From Sanguinoderma infundibulare (lineage: Eukaryota; Basidiomycota; Agaricomycetes; Polyporales; Polyporaceae), in the NCBI GenBank assembly GCA_032821775.1, contig JAVLRN010000003.1, positions 2,914,001-2,978,000 of the forward strand: DNA of 64,000 nt, read 5' to 3'. The position numbers were made by a program, and so were the translations under genes. How positions within the stretch are numbered: the first letter of the stretch is position 1; each line of letters begins with the position of its first letter. Shown here piece by piece: positions 24,613-39,294 of this stretch. Under the pieces are notes generated by a model, which worked only from the letters and a program-made list of their open reading frames with translations, was not told where the DNA came from and did not search any database.

Positions 24613-26551
24613 TTAGCGAGCACCAGCCGTCTCCGCCCACTCTTTGCTCCCCATCTGAACTAGTCTAGAACAACACCGCGCGAACGCAAACAGCTCTTCG
24701 TCACCCGTGAACATCGAGCTAGCGCCGACCAAATCGCCCGAGAGGCCCTGTGCGCAAAGTACTCCTCAGTCAGTCCTGCCGAAATCGCGCGGAGGACGAG
24801 ATACGCACGAGGTCGTCCATGACGCTCCGCATATGGTCGGATATTCCCCCCTTCTTGCCGCTGGGATCGTCGGAGAAGATTTGGTATATAGGCACCTCGG
24901 AGGACACGAAGAGCTTCGTCTGGGAACACGGCGACAGCGTACCATTCAGTCACCCTGAGCCTCGCAGCACTTGTCAGGCAAACTCATACCTTGCTCTCGT
25001 AACAGGCTGGAGGAGCGCTTGGTCAATACAGATCCAGGTCCCGGTGGGGAAGCGATGACGTACCGTCAATGAAGGTGATGAACCTGCGCGCCATGTCCTT
25101 CTGGCTCAAGCCCATCTTCAGCACGTCCGTGACAAAAATCGTGCCGAAGTTCTTGGTGATCTCAATGTAGTCCGCAGCGCTCATGGGCTTGCCGCAGAGG
25201 TCGACGAAACGGAACTTTGCGACGGTGCTTGAGCTTTCTGGCACTACGATCTCGCGTCCCCATGTGTGCAGCTTGCGCTCGGGGATCGCGGGGTCGGACG
25301 GGTCGGAGGTGAAAGCGCTGAAAATCTTGTCGACTTCCGCCTTGTTCTCCGGAGTGAGGGGATCATAGTACACGTGTGATAGTGTTCGAGGTATGCGGCG
25401 GTAGTCTGCAAACCATGTTAGCGGGGCCCTACTGGCAAGGGGTGAAAGCACGTACCGGTTCCAGAGTCTAGATCGGTAACCTCGAAGCGCTCCTTCAAAA
25501 GTTCAATGCAGGGTATAAAGCTTGAACGCTGGATACCGTTCTTGTAGAGTTCGTCGGGATGACGGCTGCGAACGGTGAGAAGGCTGATCACTGCACGAAA
25601 CAAAGTGCACTCACTTTGAAGTCATCACACAGACAACACCGTAGTTGAGGAGCTTCTCAAACAGTTGTCGCAGGATCATGGCATCTGCGATGTCCGTGAC
25701 CTACAAGCGTGTACCATTGAGTTTGAAGCATTCACAAAGGTAGAGCAGGTCTCCGCACCTGGAACTCGTCGAAACACAGAACGTAAGCCTCGGAAGCGAG
25801 ATCGCGGGCAACGGGGCCAATGGGGTCTCCGCCCGCAAGACCAAGCTTGGCTTTCATGGCGTGGATACGCTTGTGCACATCAATCATGAAGGCGTGAAAG
25901 TGGACGCGCCGTTTGCGGGTGATGTGTGGAGGGAGCGTGTTGTAGAAGAGGTCCATAAGCATGGTCTTGCCTGTGCCGACGTCCCCATAGAGGTAGGAAC
26001 CCTTGGGCAACCCCTCTGGTAGATGGGGTGGTCCTTCAGATGGCTTGGCAAAGAAGCGAGAAAACTAGAGGGGTAGGCTACGGTCTGTATCTGCAGATGC
26101 TCGTAGGGGCCAGAATGAACGTACGAGGAATGAGGAAGGTGGCGAATGAGAGACATGGGGTGGATTGTAGTGTAGGAGATCGTCATGTAATCGTTGTAGC
26201 TTGCCGATTATTCGGAGCTGGTGGTCATCTGGTCGTAATGTACCTGACTCTACGAGTCTGTGGTATTTTTGTATCGGAGATTGTGCGGGAGCTGGAGAGA
26301 AGGTGAGTGACATTCCTGGAACACTGCCAGTGCGACGTTTGCATACCAGAGACTGATAGTTGACCGTCTCTAACGTCTAAGACCCTCCCTAGGCAGTAGT
26401 TGTCGTTCTTCGGTACTTCAAGTGTGGAACTGTGTCGGGCTTTGGGGATCGCAGCCCGGGAGATCGGACGGGAGGGGGCGCGGTGATAAGTGAGCGCACG
26501 AGGAGGAGGTCTACGGGGTAGTGCGTGTGGTCGCAGGTTCGCAGGTCGCAT
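24613..26551 (-). CDS. AFG1: AFG1/LACE1-type mitochondrial AAA+ ATPase
   Basis: Mitochondrial ATPase involved in turnover of respiratory-chain proteins. Exons in order: 26347-26551, 26125-26315, 25759-26064, 25615-25700, 25456-25565, 25064-25405, 24990-25006 (17 bases), 24809-24919, 24613-24747; 500 residues. A basic Arg/Pro-rich presequence precedes [20 protein letters not shown]. Walker A is [17 protein letters not shown] and Walker B is [36 protein letters not shown] and the C-terminal [17 protein letters not shown] and [10 protein letters not shown] follow as in the family. The 17-base exon encodes ACYESK in frame between FID and [15 protein letters not shown]. All junctions keep phase. 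Confidence 0.93.
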
Positions 26552-27209
26552 TGGATTCGAGAAGGAGAGTATGAGAGCGACAACAAGGAGTGATTGTTGA
26601 GAGAGAGAAAGGGCAGGAGGGGGTATGCAGAGGCTGTACCGCAGAGGATTGCAAGAGAGGGCTCGAGGGGGCAGCCTTTGGCTTGGGGCAGGCTGAGGTT
26701 ATTTCCCCGCATTGCCCCATATCTCATCTTAGCGCCCGCAATCTTGCGTGCCGGACGGAGTCGGAAATCTCATGCTACAGACCGGGTCGGACAACGTCGG
26801 ACATCGACATCCGCCTCAGCCGATGATGCTCTTGTCGGACTTGCCACCACAGGGCGACGAGATTCCCGAAACTTCAGAAGATGATACAGATAATTGGTAC
26901 ACAGCAACTAGGGGCTACTCAAGAAAGCCCCCGTTCCGTTGGATATCCTACAAAAGCATACCCACCGCAACAGAAAGCAATGACACACAATACCATAGGG
27001 CAATTGGAAAGCAACCCTAAATGAGGGCACCATGTGGGACTCTGAGAGTCATAGGACATGTTATGATGCATGATGAGAGTACATGGACAACAGAGCGAGT
27101 GAATAACATGCCAATCTGTGGGTGCTCCGTCCGAAAGCGCGCCCTGATGATTTTATCGACTCGGACAACCCCCCGCCAACAACTGCCGCGACGTAGTGCA
27201 CCGGCCCCC
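26552..27209. other. Intergenic stretch
   Basis: About 660 bases between the start of the AFG1-like gene and the end of RPL14. The open frames here lack motifs. Nothing else is seen. Confidence 0.4.
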
Positions 27210-27927
27210 TCATGCAGATGCCTTCGCCAACGCCTTCCGGACCTGGTCTCTCCGCGCCTTCTTCGCAATCATCACCGCGAAACGCTCAAAGTCGTTCAGC
27301 GACCTCCGCTTCGCGATCGCCTCCCGCCTCTGCGCCCAGCTCGACTTCTGCCACTTCTCCACCGTGCCATCCTTCTCGAGGTGCTTGCGAACCACACCGG
27401 TCCCAGCGCCACGCGGCAGGGAGGAGAGGATGAAGGGGGTGAGGGTCAGGTGGCGGTAGGGGAACGCTTGACGGGGAACGCCAGTGGTGGGCCCGTCAAT
27501 AACAGCCTACGCATCCAAACTCCCATGAGAGAATATACAACAAACGTCTGCGCATAGACGTACCCGGTTGTGGTCGATGATCTCAGCAATCACGGCAATC
27601 TGACCCTCTTGAGGGCCCGACTTGAGGAGGACGACTGGCACGGAGAACCGAGATGAAGGGTGCAAGGAAACGGAGAGCATACGAACACACCTCGGCCGAC
27701 CTCGACGAAACGCTTGAAGTTGGATGGTTGTTCCTGTGGATCGAATAAGTCAAAAGTTCACCACAGCACTCAACGCCAACTCTTGAGACCGAGGGCCTGA
27801 GTGCATCATCCAAAGCGCACAAATGCCATCCATCCCAAAATCCACCGTTCCACCGTTCCGTTTCGCTCAGAGCACGATCGGACAGACGTCTCTTGCGATA
27901 TAAGAACATTTGGAAACTCACCGGCAT
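27210..27927 (-). CDS. RPL14: 60S ribosomal protein L14 (eL14)
   Basis: Component of the large cytosolic ribosomal subunit. Exons in order: 27922-27927, 27691-27733, 27564-27634, 27210-27506; 138 residues, the usual fungal length. The first coding exon is only ATGCCG (Met-Pro). The product reads FKRFVEVGRVVLLKSGPQEG, IAVIAEIIDHNRAVIDGPTT, GVPRQAFPYRHLTLT and ends SSWAQRREAIAKRRSLNDFE with a Lys/Ala-rich tail. Early introns that leave a tiny first coding exon are common in ribosomal protein genes. It is divergently paired with the OB-fold gene (239 bases between starts). Confidence 0.96.
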
Positions 27928-28166
27928 GATGACGTTGAGCTTGAGGTCGTTGTTGGTCGTTGTTGAGGACGGCGCTGCCAAAAGAAAGTGCGCTCACGTG
28001 GTACGGGCGCTTCCAGATGCCCACCTCATTGGCGCCGTGTTTGCTCTCTCGTCGGTCGCGCCGCAAGGCTACTCGACTACTCGACTTCGAAACGCTGCAT
28101 GTTCCCGCTTCACAATAATCGTAGGGCCAACGCCAGACTTTCACCACTTCTGCATCAAATTTGTCG

Positions 28167-29287
28167 ATGAGCAAACGCCCCACGCGATATCATCTGTTTG
28201 TAGGAGCGCCCTCCAAGCAAGACCTTGCAGCTTCGTTCCAAGCCCAGTCCAACTCCACCTGGCTGACTTTGACCACAACAAAGCTCCGGAACTCTCTTGT
28301 GGACATAACACTTCCTCCTTCTACGCTTGAAGCGGCGAACCGTCGGATCTCGACGTTTTATCGCCACGCCATTTTTGGTTCGCAAGACGGAGAGGGAGAG
28401 TCCGCCCCGGATGAGCATGCATCGGACGACGAGCTGGAAGGCGAGTTGGTCTCTCCATTCGATCTTCGTCTGGCTAATCTGTGTGAACCTCCACAGCCAT
28501 CACATGGGCTCCCACCACTCAGGACGCGGATTCCAGAGTTGCTGCCGATGACTCCCTGCGGCCGTCTGCGAGTGTGTCTCGCATACAGTCCACGTTCTTT
28601 GCAGCAGAAACCCAAGACACTGGCTCGTACGAGTACTCGGACGCGTCATCCGTCGCCAACTTTCCCGTGTTCCACTTCAACCTTCACAATCTCTCTTCCG
28701 TCGCCTCCCTCACAAGTCAAACGCGACACGCAAAGCCGCTTACCTCAAAGGTATCTCACAAGGTGAACCTGCTTGTGGCCATTCTCGAGGTAGAAGGCCC
28801 AGAGACCATCCACCTGAAGAGGGGTCCGGACGCCGGCAAAGAAGTTACCCTCCTGAAGCTGATTGTCGGGGACGAGACGGGGGCCATTTGCAGGTTGACT
28901 GCCTGGCGCGAGATCGCAGAAGACTGGTCAGGACTCAACCCCACTGCAAACATATCTCAATCGAAGAAGGGCGATATTGTCTTCTTAGAAAGTGAGGGAT
29001 GCCGATCGCTGTCTTTCTGTCCAGATGCAGCTGTTCATGTGGCCTACTGTACACCAGACATTCTTGCGTCCTGGGAACCCGAACCGGGAGGAGAGACAGG
29101 CGTTCGTGTGGCTTGTTCGGCATCGCCCCAGCTGAGATCTAGGCTGGAGGTGTGTTTCCGAGCGATGCCTTCCACGTCTCAGGATGCCCAGTTCCGGCCA
29201 GATCTCCGACTTGGGCTCAACGACGCTGTCGTTCGTAAGGTCGCCTCTGTAGTGAATTGGTTCGAAGGAATGGCCGGTCTCTCTTGA
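28167..29287 (+). CDS. Unnamed protein with a C-terminal OB-fold-like domain
   Basis: Exons 28167-28480 and 28537-29287; 354 residues. The ATG at 28167 (MSKRPTRYHLFVGAPSKQDL) is the first in frame. About residues 80-135 are acidic and Ser-rich, probably a flexible linker. Residues about 185-265 look like a single-strand-binding OB fold: a first strand VNLLVAILEVEGPETIHLKR, then EVTLLKLIVGDETGAICRLT, a Trp (AWREIAEDW), and GDIVFLESEG as a later strand. This pattern recalls RPA- and SHLD2-type OB domains, but I cannot assign a named family. A role in DNA or RNA binding is inference. The 56-base intron is needed to join the two frames. Its 3' end converges on the GH53 gene. Confidence 0.75.
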
Positions 29288-29386
29288 TGTTCAGAGGAGC
29301 CTCCCCCTGTAGCTCGTCATTGGTTGAAAAAGAAAAGACTTGTCTCGCCGAGCAATAACAGTAAGACTCCGCTCTTTGAACTCCCT

Positions 29387-32951
<3,565 letters not shown>

Positions 32952-32958
32952 TATAAAT
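32952..32958 (+). promoter_or_regulatory. TATA box of the GMC oxidoreductase gene
   Basis: TATAAAT, about 90 bases upstream of the ATG at 33047, followed by a pyrimidine-rich stretch typical of fungal transcription starts. Confidence 0.65.
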
Positions 32959-33046
32959 TCCCTTCCCGTCCGCCCTCTCCCCAGCACTCTCCCGCCTCTC
33001 CAACCATCCCCTCGGCTAACCAATTTCCAACTCACCCATCCTTGTC

Positions 33047-36000
33047 ATGCCATTTGCGACCATCGATGATGTCAAGGGCAAGGCCTTTGACTATGTCGTT
33101 TGTGGTACGTTTCGTCTTCCGTCCCGTTCCTCGTACCGCATCGTTAATCTGTTGCGGTTTATAGGTGGCGGTGTATGCGGCTCGTCTTCTATCTACTCTT
33201 TGCATACAGCTAAGTCTCCGCCCACAGACCGCCGGGCTCACTGTAGCTGCACGGCTGTCCGAGGACCCCGACGTTACCGTCCTCGTTCTCGAGGCCGGCA
33301 ATGCCAACCTCGATGATCCCGCTCTCTGTGAGTTTGCTACGAGTATCCTGGAGCCCAAGTTGTTGACACTGGTTGCAGTGCGTTCCGCTTCCTACGGTAG
33401 CCACTTCGGTAATCCCGCGTATGCTTGGGACCATAACACGGTACGTCGCCTAATCGTGTCCGTGCAGGGGTTAAATCTGAGCAGTATGACAGGTGAAACA
33501 AAAGACGACAGGCGACAACACACACTTATGGGCCAGGTCAGTTCTGCTATATGCGTCCCACTTTGATTCTGCTTACGTTTGCTACAGAGGCAAAGGTCTC
33601 GGGGGAAGCTCGTCCATCAACTTTTTGGTCTGGACCAAGCCGCCGGCTGAAGATATCGATGGTGAGATGCATTTCGGTCACTGATAAGATAGCGTCTCAC
33701 GCCAAATCGTAGACTTCGAGCGTCTTGGCAACCCGGGTTGGAACTGGAAGAATCATGAGAAGTACACCAAGCGTGCGGAACGGTGAGTTGTGCAATTGGC
33801 GGACCTTGACAGCAACATGACACAAAGCATTTTAGTTTCGTTCCTCCCCCCAAGGACGTTCAGGAGCGGAAGGGTCTGAACATTGATGCGTTCGATTATG
33901 GAACAGAAGGTAATTGCTCGTGTGCTCTTGGTTTCATACTGACATCCAAGCCGCTTCTTATTCAATAGGTCCCCTCACGGTGGCGTACCCATCTACGATT
34001 GATGATGGCGAGTTGAAGGTGCTGCAGGTAAGGATGCCGCAGGACCGTCCTGATTGATGTTGACATAGGTACTCCATGTAGACTCTGATCAACGCAGGCA
34101 TCCCTCCTGCTACTAGACCTGTCAGTCCAACGAATTCTCTTAACCTCTTCCTTGGCTGATCGATTAATTGGTGTCGTGCGATAGGCGAACGGGCAGGTGA
34201 GTATCTCGTCATGACATCGGTCAGCGTGTTTGCTGAATCATCGAGTTAGCCTCACGGCTCGTACTTCGCTCCTTGTACATACGACCCGAAGACGAACTAC
34301 CGTTCTTATGCCGTCACAGTACGTTCATAAATCCGAATTTCCGTTTACAATGTGCAACCTCTAACACATGACCTTCTTGCTGTAGGCGTCCTACCTCCCA
34401 AACAAAGACCGTCCCAACTTCTGTGTACTCCTCGCTGCTCACGTGAACCGACTCCTTCCAGCTTCGACCACCGATGCTGTGTTTGCTGCAGAGTTCGTCG
34501 AGTTCGAGTATGGCGGTCAAGTCTACGCAGTCCGCGCGAACAAGGAGATCATCCTTAGTGCGGGGTAAGTGTGCAATCTCATGACAATCCTGGTATTATG
34601 AATTCTAATTTCGAGGATCACCTTCAACAGTGCGCTGAAGACCCCTCAAATCCTTGAATTGTCCGGTATTGGGAACCCCAACATTCTTCGCAAGATAGGT
34701 ATCCCACCTAAAGTAGACCTTCCTGGCGTCGGAAGCAACGTACAGGAGCACATGATTGTCGGCGTCAGCTTTGGTACGTGGCACGGCGCTTGGGAGGATG
34801 ATCTTAGCAATGACCGCGTTCTCTAGAACTCCGAGATGATGTGCCTTACGATACACTAGATCTTCTGGCGGATCCAGCTGTTGCTGCGAAGCATCTGGAA
34901 CTTCGGTACGTACCATAGCTGTGGACTGTGATCGTAAATCTGACTTTGCAACAGCGCCGGGGGAACAGGTCTCTTTACCACTGCAATCATCGGTTTTTCG
35001 TGGGCCAGGCTTGACCAGATCTCTCCAAGGGCGGACGAGATCATCAAAGCGGCCGAGGAGAAGGTCGCCAAGAACGCCAACAACTATCCTCCAGGTCTTT
35101 TGGAACAGTACAACATCTCTCTGCAACGCTTGAAGACGGGCGTGGGGGCAGAGTTTATCACCTTCCAGGGATGTAACTCTCAACCCAGTACGCCTTGCCA
35201 GTGTTGTCCTTTCGTGTTCGTATTAGCTGATGGAACCGTTCGCAGACCCTCCTGAGAAAGGCAAACGTTACATTTCGTTCTATGTTGGGATGAACCACAC
35301 CTTCACCCGCGGTACTATTGTGCGTGCATCTCGTTGGTCTCGACTGGTTTGGTCGTATTCAGACTTTCATATAGCATGCCAAGTCAAAAGACGCTTCGGT
35401 AGACCCCGCATTTGATCCTCGCTACTTCGAGGAGGAAGTCGGTGAGACAACGTTTCTCAATCAATCCAAAGCCATGTCGTACTTAGAAGTCACACAGATT
35501 TGCAAGTCTGGGTCGAGATGGTCAAATTTACAAGACGTCTTCGCGAGATCTCGCCTCTGAAAGAGATGACTAGTGCGTTCTACCCACGCAATTGTTGACC
35601 TTCGACTGACATGTTGCATCACAACAGCGAAGGAGCTCAATCCTGGCCCTGAGGTCCAGACTGACGAGCAGATTGTCGGTAAGTAGCGCTATGGTGTTTC
35701 CGCAAACCGCTCGTTGTTGATTTTAACACTGTGTAGATTGGATCAAGAAGGTCATGTCCACCACTTGGCGTACGTGCTTTGAAATAGATCTGTGGAGTTT
35801 TGGTTGCTGACAGACACTTTGAAGACACGGCTGGTTCCTGCTCGATGCTTCCCCAGGCGAACGGCGGTGTTGTGGACCCTAAGCTCCAGGTGAGTCCCGG
35901 TTGAGGCAGTGAGTCGCGTGATGCTAACAGGACGATAGGTCTATGGCACCAAGAAACTTAGGGTCGTAGATCTGTCAGTGGTCCCTCTGCACTTCGCCGC

Positions 36001-36177
36001 CCATCCCCAAGGTTCGCGTCTAGGTATCTTTGTGACTGCAGTGCGGGGCTGACGTACGTTACATTCCAGCGTCCGTGTACGGCATCGCGGAGCAAGGTAT
36101 TTCTTTACGCTTTCGCAGTCTAGGCAAGGTATTTACCTCTTCCTTTAGCCGCGGACATTATCAAGGGGAAGTTGTGA
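33047..36177 (+). CDS. GMC-family FAD oxidoreductase, aryl-alcohol/alcohol-oxidase-like
   Basis: Probably oxidises an alcohol and yields hydrogen peroxide. Twenty-five exons: 33047-33104, 33165-33172, 33228-33327, 33379-33440, 33493-33536, 33588-33661, 33713-33782, 33836-33909, 33969-34027, 34082-34120, 34185-34196, 34250-34318, 34386-34564, 34631-34773, 34827-34905, 34955-35172, 35246-35319, 35375-35441, 35498-35572, 35628-35678, 35737-35769, 35825-35889, 35939-36011, 36070-36096, 36149-36177; 593 residues. FAD-binding GGGTAGLTVAARL and VLVLEAG, GMC signature GKGLGGSSSINFLVW, second signature GALKTPQILELSGIGNP, and the catalytic region WHTAGSCSM with AHPQASVYGIAEQAADII are all present. There is no signal peptide, unlike secreted aryl-alcohol oxidases, so the enzyme is probably intracellular. 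Substrate not predictable. Confidence 0.94.
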
Positions 36178-36538
36178 GTCGATCGTGTTCTGCACCCGGT
36201 TGCCTATGGTGGAAGGCGTCCCGGTGGGCGAGCTCGGCAAGACTTGAGTTCAAGTTGTACATCGCTGTTGTTCGTATTGTAGTATTAGTATCAATGGGAT
36301 TGTTTTCGTTTGATCTGCGTATTATTCTACAAGCACATTTGCCTGTCATGAAATACCCGGAGGTCAGATTTATCGTTGTCGGCAAAATGGTCACGTGAGA
36401 GGAGGGACGGAATACGCGCCCGACATCCAGACAAGCGAGGCTCAATCCATCCCGTTCACGACGCTCTCGGCCGCCGCTAACGATCCCCAGCTCAGCTTTG
36501 ATAGCATTGGAATTATTTTCAGGTTTCGCTGCGCCCAA
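36178..36538. other. Intergenic stretch
   Basis: About 360 bases between two plus-strand genes: the 3' flank of the GMC gene and the promoter of the RING gene. No feature beyond AT-rich patches. Confidence 0.4.
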
Positions 36539-38264
36539 ATGTCCACCCGCCGGGCTTCAAAGTACGTTTCTATCCTGAAGCGCCAATGTCTGCTAACTCC
36601 GAAACGTGCTAGGGGAAAGAAGCGAGCCATAGAGGCAACTCTGACCGAGGACGAACAGGTCAACGAAGCATCGTTCCCCAGGGCCGCAGAGACCTCGCAG
36701 TCGGCGCGAGCTCGCGAGAAGCAACCTGCAGCCCCGGTCAAGAAACGTACGTTTCGCAGGCCCCCCTCGCGTCGTGCGAAGGACTCAAACTAAGCTGAAC
36801 TCCCTCGCCGAATCAGCCAAACGCGCAGAGACACGCAAGTGCCCGGTATGTGACGAGGCGATTCCGATACGGCTGCTGGGGAAGCACGCGGAGCTGGAGA
36901 CGGAGAGGCTGGAGGAGATCATACGCTGCATCGGGTCTACGGAGGTGCTCGGAGAGGCCGCGCCCGAGGACAGGTGCGTGTGTGCTATGTTACTTCTGCG
37001 CCGTGCGCGAACTCGGTTTTTGAATGGCATTCTACATTCTCTTTTCCTTCCCACATGGCTCAATCTGGCGTGTGTGTGTGTGCAGCTCGAGCGCGCGGAC
37101 GCGGCGGTCCGCGCTGAAGGCGCGGGAGAGCCTCAAGCCCGGGTCGGGGTCGATGTCGATGCTGGAGGAGACGATGGAGACGCTGAGAGTGCTGAAGAAG
37201 CACCGGCGGCAGCGCCACGCGCGGCTGCGCGAACTCACGAAGGAGGAGGACGAGGACGGGCGGTGGTGGGGCACGGCGAGGAATGGGAGTGGGAGTGGGA
37301 GTGGGCAGGGCGAGGGGCAGGTCTGCCCGGTGTGCGCGAAGTTTGTGAGGGGGGACGTGGACGTGGTGGAGGCGCATGTGGATTCGTGCTTGGCGTTTGT
37401 GAGGCTGACGAACGAGGAGGAGGAGCAGAGGCGTGCGAGGGGTGGTGGGGGGAGGGGGAGCGCGGACGTGGAGTTGGATGGGGACGTTGACGCGGATGTG
37501 GACGGGACGCATTACGGGGTTATGGACGGGGTGAGCTTCCGAGGTGGGTGTTTTGTATGTTGCGCACGGGTGTACGGCTTGATGAGCATCTGCCTACAGG
37601 GACTGGATTTGATATCCGCAATCGTAACGACGAGGACGTCGAAGACGAAATTGACGTCGATGGCGAGGATAATACCATGTTTGGTGCACCGCAGTTCACC
37701 GAACAGGACGTCCTCGCAGGTCCTGCTGAGGCTGACGGGACACAGTCGGATGCTGGTACTGACGCTGAGGTCGATGTCGACGATGGGGGCACTACCTCGG
37801 GTGGTGTGCTGGAAAGGGATTCGAAGGAGAAATCTCAAAGAGACCTCGTTGCAGGGAGGGGCGTCCGGCAGGATGTGGAAGACGCGAAGCGGACGATAGA
37901 CCAAGTGACATGGGAGGACGACGCGGAAGAAGTCGACGTGGCCGTGGAGCTTGCACGAAGAGGCGGCGACCGAGCAGCCCTCATCAAGGCCTTGGAGAAT
38001 AAGGTCAGGTTGTTGGTGAGTGAGTCTCGTCGTGCGACAGTGGAATTAAGGCTGATATCCGCGCAGGAGTGCACAAAGGCATCGTCGTCGCCGTCGCTTG
38101 TGTGTCGCATCTGTCTCGACCCGTATTCGGAACCTACTGTTTCGACTGGGTGCTGGCACACATGCTGCCGCGAGTGCTGGTTGCGTTGTCTTGGATCAAC
38201 TAAACTTTGTCCCATTTGCAAGAGGATCACGGGGCCAGCAGACTTGAGGAGGGTGTATTTGTAG
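36539..38264 (+). CDS. RNF220-like RING E3 ubiquitin ligase
   Basis: Exons 36539-36561, 36613-36746, 36829-36973, 37086-37543, 37600-38015, 38067-38264; 457 residues. Two zinc-binding blocks come first: TRKCPVCDEAIPIRLLGKHA and, after a Gly/Ser linker, CPVCAKFVRGDVDVVEAHVD with a following Cys. These fit the RNF220 middle region. An acidic stretch follows. The C-terminal RING finger starts CRICLDPYSEPTVSTGC and continues CWHTCCRECW and KLCPICKR. The second intron is the least certain: I placed it at 36747-36828, as phase and the strong GTACGT donor suggest, but the few residues before TRKCP could differ. The third intron holds a short (GT)n run at about 37069-37082. Confidence 0.82.
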
Positions 38265-38667
38265 ATTACTTAGACAACTAATACCGCTGCTTTTATGCTG
38301 TTTTCATGTTGCTATCGCATTGTCATCTTGCTGTGGGTTAATTGATATGAGCATCGTGTCACAACAACTGGAAGAGAATATTGGGAGGGGAGGGTTCATA
38401 TCTGGCCTTGTCATGTCCTCACATCAACACTTCGCGTAAACCGTCCCGACAAGGAGGTTACAGCGCAGAGTGGGTTTCGGGGCGTCGTAATGACGCCACC
38501 ACGACATATATAATCATGAAGAACGAGTCACAAGTTCGATGCTCACCTGGACGTGAAGCTGCGGCCGGCCACGGGGGCACACACATTGACACTAAGGATG
38601 GTCTAACAACGAATGGGGCTCGGATTATGTGGTCGTGCGTACTATATATACAAGTATACAAGCGTGG
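38265..38667. other. Convergent intergenic region
   Basis: About 400 bases where the RNF220-like gene and TOM7 end facing each other. Nothing beyond short chance frames is seen. Confidence 0.4.
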
Positions 38668-39001
38668 TCATGCAAGGGGGCTGATGAGCCTGCAAGGGAA
38701 GGTCAGCATTTTGACAGCATGGCAGGGATACGACGGGACTCACTTGATCAGCGACGGCTGGGGATTGCTCCTCGTGTATCCAACGTAGATGATAAAGGGA
38801 ATCCAGCCATAGTGGATGACAACCTATGTGCGGGGTCAATGGTAAGGGACGCTAGCGGTGTGGGGTGAGGAGCGGGCTAAGGGACAACATACGCGTGCCA
38901 GGTCAACGGCCTTGATGATTCTCTCCTGTAGGATGAGCGTCAGAATACACTCAAACCTGGGGTAGAGGAAACATGCGCACTTTTGTCTCTTCCGAGGGCA
39001 T
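38668..39001 (-). CDS. TOM7: Mitochondrial import receptor subunit TOM7
   Basis: Small outer-membrane protein that modulates assembly and dissociation of the TOM translocase. Exons in order: 38981-39001 (MPSEETK), 38893-38925 (ERIIKAVDLAR), 38744-38823, 38668-38689; 51 residues. The product contains the family's most conserved stretch, VVIHYGWIPFIIYVGYTRSN, a single membrane helix followed by PQPSLIKLISPLA at the C-terminus. Length and sequence match TOM7 along its whole span. Every junction is GT-AG and in phase. Its four tiny exons make it easy to miss by ORF length. It shares a 293-base divergent promoter with eIF3f. Confidence 0.95.
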
Positions 39002-39294
39002 TTTGGGGAATGGACTGTGACCGACGTGGAGGAAGGGGTAGAGCACGACGTCCGGGTGTTGCCGACAACTTTTTGGCTCGCATGGGCGCCTGCTGGGCAG
39101 CGGATTCCATCTCGCTTGTGCTCGAGATCCCTCTCGTGCATCTCTGTCTCAAAAATGCCTTTGGGCCCTCCCACCTCTGCTGTGTACATCCAAAATTCTG
39201 CGCCTGGCTTTACCTCTTCGCCAGGGTATGTCCTGCTTCTTGAAAAAAAAAAGAATAGCGAAGGCATTCATGCTGATCACTTGAATGCGATCTC

